NCBI RefSeq assembly: GCF_004382825.2
Contig: NZ_SDQO02000003.1
Coordinates: 248,001 to 312,000 of the forward strand
Length of the DNA: 64,000 nucleotides
Direction of reading: 5' to 3'
Source: Corynebacterium silvaticum
Lineage (GTDB): Bacteria > Actinomycetota > Actinomycetes > Mycobacteriales > Mycobacteriaceae
A program made the position numbers and the translations under genes. The notes below the pieces were generated by a model. That model was not told the DNA's origin, searched no databases, and worked only from the letters and a program-made list of their open reading frames with translations. Shown piece after piece: positions 59,359 to 64,000 of this stretch (its first letter is position 1; the number at the start of each line of letters is the position of its first letter).

Positions 59359-61194
59359 TTATTCTGCAGCAGCCACGCGCTGCTTGAGAGCCTCAAACTG
59401 CTCAAGCACCTCTGCGGGCACTGCCGAGCCCTTGGATCCAAGGAACTCAAGGTACTGCTCGTTATCCTCAAGGTCGCCCTTCCATTGAGCGGCAGGAGCA
59501 GAGAGTGCCTCCTTGACGTCTTCAATCGGGGTGTCTAGACCAGTGAGGTCGAGATCCTCTACGCGTGCGGTGTAACCAGCGATAGTCTCATCAGCTTCTA
59601 CGCGGCCCTCAATACGGTCCACAATCCACTTGAGAACGCGGCTGTTGTCGCCGAAGCCAGGCCATAGGAAGCGCCCGTCGTCGCCACGGCGGAACCAGTT
59701 GACAAGGAAGACAGCCGGCATCTTGTCGCCGCCCTTCTTGCCCATGTCGATCCAGTGCTGCAAGTAATCAGCAGCGTTGTATCCGATGAACGGCAGCATG
59801 GCCATGGGGTCGTGGCGCAAAGCACCCACGGTGCCCTCGGCGGCGGCCGTCTGGCCGGAGGACAGCAGCGCACCAATCATGGTGGCGTGGTTCCAATCGT
59901 GAGCCTGAGACACTAGCGGAACGGTGTCTGGGCGACGTCCGCCGAAGAGGATCGCGGAGATCGGAACGCCTTCTGGGTTGTTGAACTCTGCGGCGGCAAC
60001 AGGGCACTGCTCTAGCGGCACGCAATAACGGGAGTTCGGGTGGCTGGAAGGCTGATCGCTCTCCGGAGTCCAGTCGTTGCCCTTCCAGTCGATAAGGTGC
60101 TCCGGCTGGTTTTCCAGCTCCTCCCACCAGATGTCACCGTCGTCGGTAAGCGCAACGTTGGTGAACAAGGTGTTGCCCTGCTCCATGGTCTTCATGGCGT
60201 TGGGGTTAGAGGAGTAGTTGGTTCCCGGTGCCACACCAAAGAATCCGTTCTCCGGGTTGATGGCGTAAAGACGTCCGTCCTCGCCAAAACGCAGCCATGC
60301 GATGTCATCACCAACGACCTCGGCCTTCCAGCCCTCGATGGTCGGCTGCAGCATCGCTAGGTTGGTCTTGCCGCATGCCGATGGGAATGCCGCAGCGATG
60401 TAGTAGACCTTGTCTTCTGGGGAGGTGAGCTTGAGGATGAGCATGTGCTCGGCCATCCAGCCCTCTTCCTTAGCCATAACAGAAGCGATGCGCAGCGCGT
60501 AGCACTTCTTGGCCAGGATGGCGTTTCCGCCGTAACCGGATCCAAAGGACCAGATCTCCTTGGTCTCTGGGAACTGGGTGATGTACTTGGTCTCATTGCA
60601 AGGCCACGCAACATCTTCCTGACCCGGCTCCAATGGCGCGCCCACGGAGTGGAGGCACGGCACGAAAGATCCGTTGTCGCCAATCTTGGCCAGTGCCTCA
60701 GCACCCATGCGGGTCATCACACGCATGGAAAGCACCACATAAGCGGAGTCTGTGAGCTGGACGCCGAGCTTGGGCGCGGGGTCGTCGATAGGCCCCATGC
60801 AGAACGGAACTACGTACATGGTGCGCCCCTTCATGGCACCACGGTATTGCTCCGTCATCTCGGCTTTCATCTCTACCGGGTCGGCCCAGTTGTTGGTTGG
60901 GCCGGCGCCCTCCGGAGTGGAGGTACAGATAAAGGTACGAGACTCAACGCGTGCGACGTCCGCAGGGTTGGAACGCGCAAGGAAGCTATTTGGGCGCTTC
61001 TCGTCGTTGAGGCGAATAAGCGTGCCTGCTTCAATGAGCTCCGAGGTAAGTCGATCCCACTCTTCTTGAGAGCCATCTGCAAAGACGACTTGCTCCGGCT
61101 GGAAAAGCTCTACATTCTCCGCAATCCAATTCAGCAATACTTCATTCTTTGTAGGGACTTCACCCTTAAGGCCCTTAATGGACACGGTGGACAT
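59359..61194 (-). CDS. pckG: Phosphoenolpyruvate carboxykinase (GTP)
   Basis: 611 residues from ATG 61194, supported by AGGAGA just upstream; an ATG 15 bases before and a long open extension are less likely. [28 protein letters not shown], kinase-1a loop [14 protein letters not shown] (about 269-282, with the reactive Cys274), [23 protein letters not shown]. Converts oxaloacetate to PEP for gluconeogenesis. Full length. The gene is monocistronic. Confidence 0.97.
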   Translation of the reverse strand: MSTVSIKGLKGEVPTKNEVLLNWIAENVELFQPEQVVFADGSQEEWDRLTSELIEAGTLIRLNDEKRPNSFLARSNPADVARVESRTFICTSTPEGAGPTNNWADPVEMKAEMTEQYRGAMKGRTMYVVPFCMGPIDDPAPKLGVQLTDSAYVVLSMRVMTRMGAEALAKIGDNGSFVPCLHSVGAPLEPGQEDVAWPCNETKYITQFPETKEIWSFGSGYGGNAILAKKCYALRIASVMAKEEGWMAEHMLILKLTSPEDKVYYIAAAFPSACGKTNLAMLQPTIEGWKAEVVGDDIAWLRFGEDGRLYAINPENGFFGVAPGTNYSSNPNAMKTMEQGNTLFTNVALTDDGDIWWEELENQPEHLIDWKGNDWTPESDQPSSHPNSRYCVPLEQCPVAAAEFNNPEGVPISAILFGGRRPDTVPLVSQAHDWNHATMIGALLSSGQTAAAEGTVGALRHDPMAMLPFIGYNAADYLQHWIDMGKKGGDKMPAVFLVNWFRRGDDGRFLWPGFGDNSRVLKWIVDRIEGRVEADETIAGYTARVEDLDLTGLDTPIEDVKEALSAPAAQWKGDLEDNEQYLEFLGSKGSAVPAEVLEQFEALKQRVAAAE

Positions 61195-61754
61195 CACTTC
61201 TCCTGACATAGTTGCGCGTGTCAATTGACTGTTCTTCCTCACCACACAGTAGCCATTAAGACGCGGGGAAAGGAACACTAACTCAGAGACGCGCATCACA
61301 AAAAGCCCCCATTCGCAGCTCCACCCCCGATATTCGCGCCAGACCGGGGAAAATCTTTGAAATTTCCCCCTCACACACCCACCCCTTTTGGGGGCAAAAT
61401 CATGCAAAATATTCATAGGAAGCCGCAAATACCCGCACGCGCTGCAGTTTTATCGGCCAGCATCAGGCAACAATGTACGCAACACCACACACGCAACAGA
61501 GGCCGCTATCGAACTCCCAGCACTCACCACCGGCCCCCACTACACACTCCCCTCCCCCGAAAGAATTCTCCCACCTTATAACTGAGCCGACCCAAAGAGG
61601 TCTGACGTCTAGGCAATACATAGAGAAATATCAGCTTAAAAGCGCCTCCCGACAATCACTTCAGTCACATTTTTCACTTTAATTCACTATTTTTTTACCC
61701 TGCGCTGGGCCTCACACATTGAACAAATCCCAGCGGGGGGGCAAAATAGCAGGG
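61195..61754. other. Divergent promoter region pckG / trmB
   Basis: 560 bp, AT- and C-rich, between the divergent pckG and trmB genes. A small palindrome CCCCTTTTGGGG lies near 61382. No gene or RNA is supported. The region must hold the pckG promoter, but I cannot point to boxes or to GlxR/RamA-type sites with confidence. Confidence 0.5.
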
Positions 61755-62528
61755 ATGTCTAATTCTGATAATTCTCAAAATTCGCTCGGAGAGCTCCCCG
61801 CCGGGCGCCCTTTGCAAACCGATTTCAATAGCCAGTTCAACAACGACCTTGACTATCCCCGCCTCGGGTCGGTAAGTTTCCGCCGCGGAACGCTCACCGA
61901 TAATCAAGAGAGTATGTGGGAGGAATACTGGCCCAATCTGGGCACAGTCCTGTCCGACGAGCGCATAAACGTCACGGAATGGTTCGGGCGTGACGATGCC
62001 CACACGATCTTAGAAATCGGATCTGGAACCGGAACCTCTACCGCCGCGATGGCGCCGCTTGAGACCGACACCAACGTTATTGCCGTCGAGCTCTATAAGC
62101 CCGGTCTTGCCAAACTTCTCGGCGCGATCGTTCGCAATGACATCAATAACATCCGCATGGTTCGAGGCGACGGGGTGGAAGTTCTCACCCGCATGTTCGG
62201 CGAATCCTCCCTCGACGGTGTCCGTATCTACTTCCCGGATCCTTGGCCCAAAGCGCGTCACCATAAACGACGCATCATCCAGTCGGGCGTTCTCAACCTG
62301 ATCGCCACCCGCCTTAAGCCTGGCGGAGTCCTCCACGTGGCCACCGATCACGCCGACTATGCCGAGTGGATTACCGAGCTCGTCGATGTAGAACCCATGC
62401 TGGAGTATATGGGCTGGCCGTGGCCGGAGTGCCCGCAGCTTACTGATCGTCAGGTCATCACCAAATTTGAAGGTAAGGGCCTGGATAAGGATCACACCAT
62501 CACGGAATTCCTGTGGAGGAAGAAATAA
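61755..62528 (+). CDS. trmB: tRNA (guanine-N7-)-methyltransferase TrmB
   Basis: 257 residues from ATG 61755; a TTG-initiated extension of 12 codons is possible. [23 protein letters not shown] motif [23 protein letters not shown], the diagnostic [17 protein letters not shown] and [14 protein letters not shown]. Methylates G46 of the tRNA variable loop. The NYN-domain gene starts directly at its stop (TAAATG), then mmpL: a three-gene operon. Confidence 0.95.
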   Translation: MSNSDNSQNSLGELPAGRPLQTDFNSQFNNDLDYPRLGSVSFRRGTLTDNQESMWEEYWPNLGTVLSDERINVTEWFGRDDAHTILEIGSGTGTSTAAMAPLETDTNVIAVELYKPGLAKLLGAIVRNDINNIRMVRGDGVEVLTRMFGESSLDGVRIYFPDPWPKARHHKRRIIQSGVLNLIATRLKPGGVLHVATDHADYAEWITELVDVEPMLEYMGWPWPECPQLTDRQVITKFEGKGLDKDHTITEFLWRKK

Positions 62529-63188
62529 ATGAATTCCTTTGATATTCCCCTCCACATTCCCGTAGCGCCCGATAACGAGCTCTTGTTGGTGTGGGATGCC
62601 CCCAACCTAGACATGGGGCTGGGTGCCATCCTTGGTGGGCGCCCTAATGCAGCTCACCGTCCGCGTTTCGACGCCGTAGGCAAGTGGCTGCTGGCCAAAG
62701 CAGGCGAACTCAGCCATACCACTGGCATCAAGATTGAGGCTGAGGCGACCGTCTTTGCCAACATCACCCCCGGTGGCGCGGATAATGTTCGCCCTTGGGT
62801 CGAGGCATTGCGCAACATCGGATTCGCGGTATTTGCCAAGCCCAAGCTGTCCGAGGAAACCGACGTGGATCCGGACATGCTCGCCCACATTCGCCTACGT
62901 CACCAGGCCGGCAAGCTCAAAGGCCTAGTGGTAGCCAGCGCAGACGGACAGAATTTCAAGGACACCCTCGATGAGCTAGCCGCCGAGGAAGTCGCCGTCA
63001 CCGTCCTAGGATTCCACGAACACGCAGCTTGGGCAGTAGCCGATGAGGCATTGACGTTCGTAGACTTAGAGGAAGTGCCCGGAGTATTCCGCGACCCGCT
63101 ACCTCGCGTCAGCCTGGATAAGCTTCCCGACGAAGGCGCATGGCTACAGCCATTCCGTCCACTTACTGCCTTATTGTCTAATCGCTAG
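62529..63188 (+). CDS. NYN-domain protein (putative RNase)
   Basis: 219 residues. PIN-like NYN fold: LLLVWDAPNLDMGLGAILGG near the N-terminus, HIRLRHQAGKLKGLVVASAD, GQNFKDTLDELAAE and the C-terminal VTVLGFHEHAAWAVADEAL. Conserved Asp residues at the first and central motifs would bind Mg. Possible nuclease, RNA target unknown. Its ATG abuts the trmB stop; mmpL begins 11 bp after it. Confidence 0.83.
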   Translation: MNSFDIPLHIPVAPDNELLLVWDAPNLDMGLGAILGGRPNAAHRPRFDAVGKWLLAKAGELSHTTGIKIEAEATVFANITPGGADNVRPWVEALRNIGFAVFAKPKLSEETDVDPDMLAHIRLRHQAGKLKGLVVASADGQNFKDTLDELAAEEVAVTVLGFHEHAAWAVADEALTFVDLEEVPGVFRDPLPRVSLDKLPDEGAWLQPFRPLTALLSNR

Positions 63189-63199
63189 GATCGATACAC

Positions 63200-64000
63200 A
63201 TGTTCTCACGCTGGGGAGACTTCGCTTACCGCCACCGTCGTGTGGTGCCCGTAGCAATCGTCGTGTTTATCGTGGCGATCTACGGCATCTTTGGCATCCG
63301 CCTTGCCGACCGCATGAGCCAAGAAGGCTGGGACGATCCCGGTTCTTCCTCGACTCAGGCTGCCAACATTGAGCAAGAAGTCTTTGGCCGCGACAACTCC
63401 GGCGACGTTGTTCTCCTCTTCTCTTCCGAAGACGGAATAGCTAAGAACAAGAACTTCGATGAGATCAAGCGCTATCTGAGCGACCTCAAAGCTTTACATC
63501 CCAACCAGATCGCAGACGTCACATCCTACTTTGATAATCGCAATGCTCAGTTGCTATCCAAGGACGGAAAAACGGCCTTTGCCGCAGTCTCTCTCAGGGG
63601 AGACCACGAGCAGACACTGAAAGATTTCCGAGCGATCAAAGGAAATCTGAAGCCGAAATTTGATGGAGTAACCGTCCAAGTCGCCGGAGCCACTGCGGTC
63701 GCCGACGCCCTAGATTCCGGCATGGCGGGAGACATTAAACGTGCGGAAGTCGTAGCGCTTCCGCTCGTGGCAATTTTGCTGTTGTTCGTTTTCGGCTCGG
63801 TGGTAGCCGCTTTCATGCCACTTATCGTGGGCATTCTCTCCATTTTGGGTTCTCTCGGCGTGCTGTCCATTCTCGCTGGCTTCGCGCAAGTGAATGTGTT
63901 CGCGCAGTCCGTGGTCACGCTGCTTGGTTTGGGCCTAGCCATCGACTACGGCCTTTTCATGGTGTCCCGATTCCGTGAGGAAATGGACCAGGGCCGGGAT
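63200..64000 (+). CDS. MmpL/CmpL-family (RND) lipid transporter, cut by window end
   Basis: First 267 residues from ATG 63200; runs off the window. MFSRWGDFAYRHRRVVPVAI begins with the first helix, followed by a periplasmic porter domain (about 35-185) and helices 2-4 including LGLGLAIDYGLFMVSRFREE, the conserved Asp-Tyr pair of the MmpL family. By position after trmB and NYN it matches the CmpL1/MmpL3-type exporter of trehalose monomycolate, a proton-driven flippase. Third gene of the operon. Confidence 0.85.
   Translation, partial: MFSRWGDFAYRHRRVVPVAIVVFIVAIYGIFGIRLADRMSQEGWDDPGSSSTQAANIEQEVFGRDNSGDVVLLFSSEDGIAKNKNFDEIKRYLSDLKALHPNQIADVTSYFDNRNAQLLSKDGKTAFAAVSLRGDHEQTLKDFRAIKGNLKPKFDGVTVQVAGATAVADALDSGMAGDIKRAEVVALPLVAILLLFVFGSVVAAFMPLIVGILSILGSLGVLSILAGFAQVNVFAQSVVTLLGLGLAIDYGLFMVSRFREEMDQGRD

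Overview
The window looks like a Corynebacterium chromosome of the diphtheriae group, most likely the C. ulcerans / C. pseudotuberculosis branch. The pointers are a CP40-type secreted GH18 endoglycosidase, a complete urease operon, a SpaB/SpaC-type pilus locus, and mycolate/arabinogalactan envelope genes (AftD, LysX, MmpL/CmpL). Species assignment is inference from gene content; no database search was possible. I see no phage, IS element or CRISPR array.

Layout. 1-5.8 kb: CP40-like endoglycosidase, then the heat-shock operon dnaK-grpE-dnaJ-hspR on the minus strand, with HAIR-like operator repeats upstream of dnaK. 5.8-13.1 kb: pilus operon srt-spaB-spaC (minus). The giant spaC is split by two separate 2-nt lesions and no shaft pilin (spaA) is present. 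13.4-25.3 kb: AI-2E-family permease; a peptide/nickel-type ABC operon in which one permease is fused to an ATPase; PitA phosphate permease preceded by a possible 26-residue membrane peptide; a fragmentary flavoenzyme-like ORF; a heterodisulfide-reductase-like Fe-S protein. 25.4-28.2 kb: DUF1707 protein, a frameshifted ArsR-family regulator and the remains of a FecCD-type metal/siderophore importer lacking the permease N-terminus and a binding protein. 28.2-33.6 kb: ureABCEFGD (minus) with an attenuator-like hairpin between ureC and ureE. 33.6-45.2 kb: frameshifted EamA transporter, alaT, YibE/F protein, lysX, hydrolase, DUF998 protein, a small basic protein, frameshifted UDP-glucose dehydrogenase, dcd, tRNA-Gly. 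45.5-50.1 kb: gabD, a VanW-family protein and a NagZ-like lipoprotein. 50.2-64 kb: an envelope cluster (DUF2613, aftD, acyltransferase, DUF3068, membrane protein, GT4, MtrP-like methyltransferase), pckG, then trmB-NYN-mmpL.

Main themes. Host interaction is represented by glycan hydrolysis, pili and urease; envelope assembly by the last 14 kb. At least five genes or loci are broken (spaC, the arsR-type gene, the fecCD-type gene, the eamA-type gene, udg). This indicates either ongoing gene decay or base-call errors; raw reads would decide. A palindromic repeat of about 75 bp occurs twice, each time between convergent genes.
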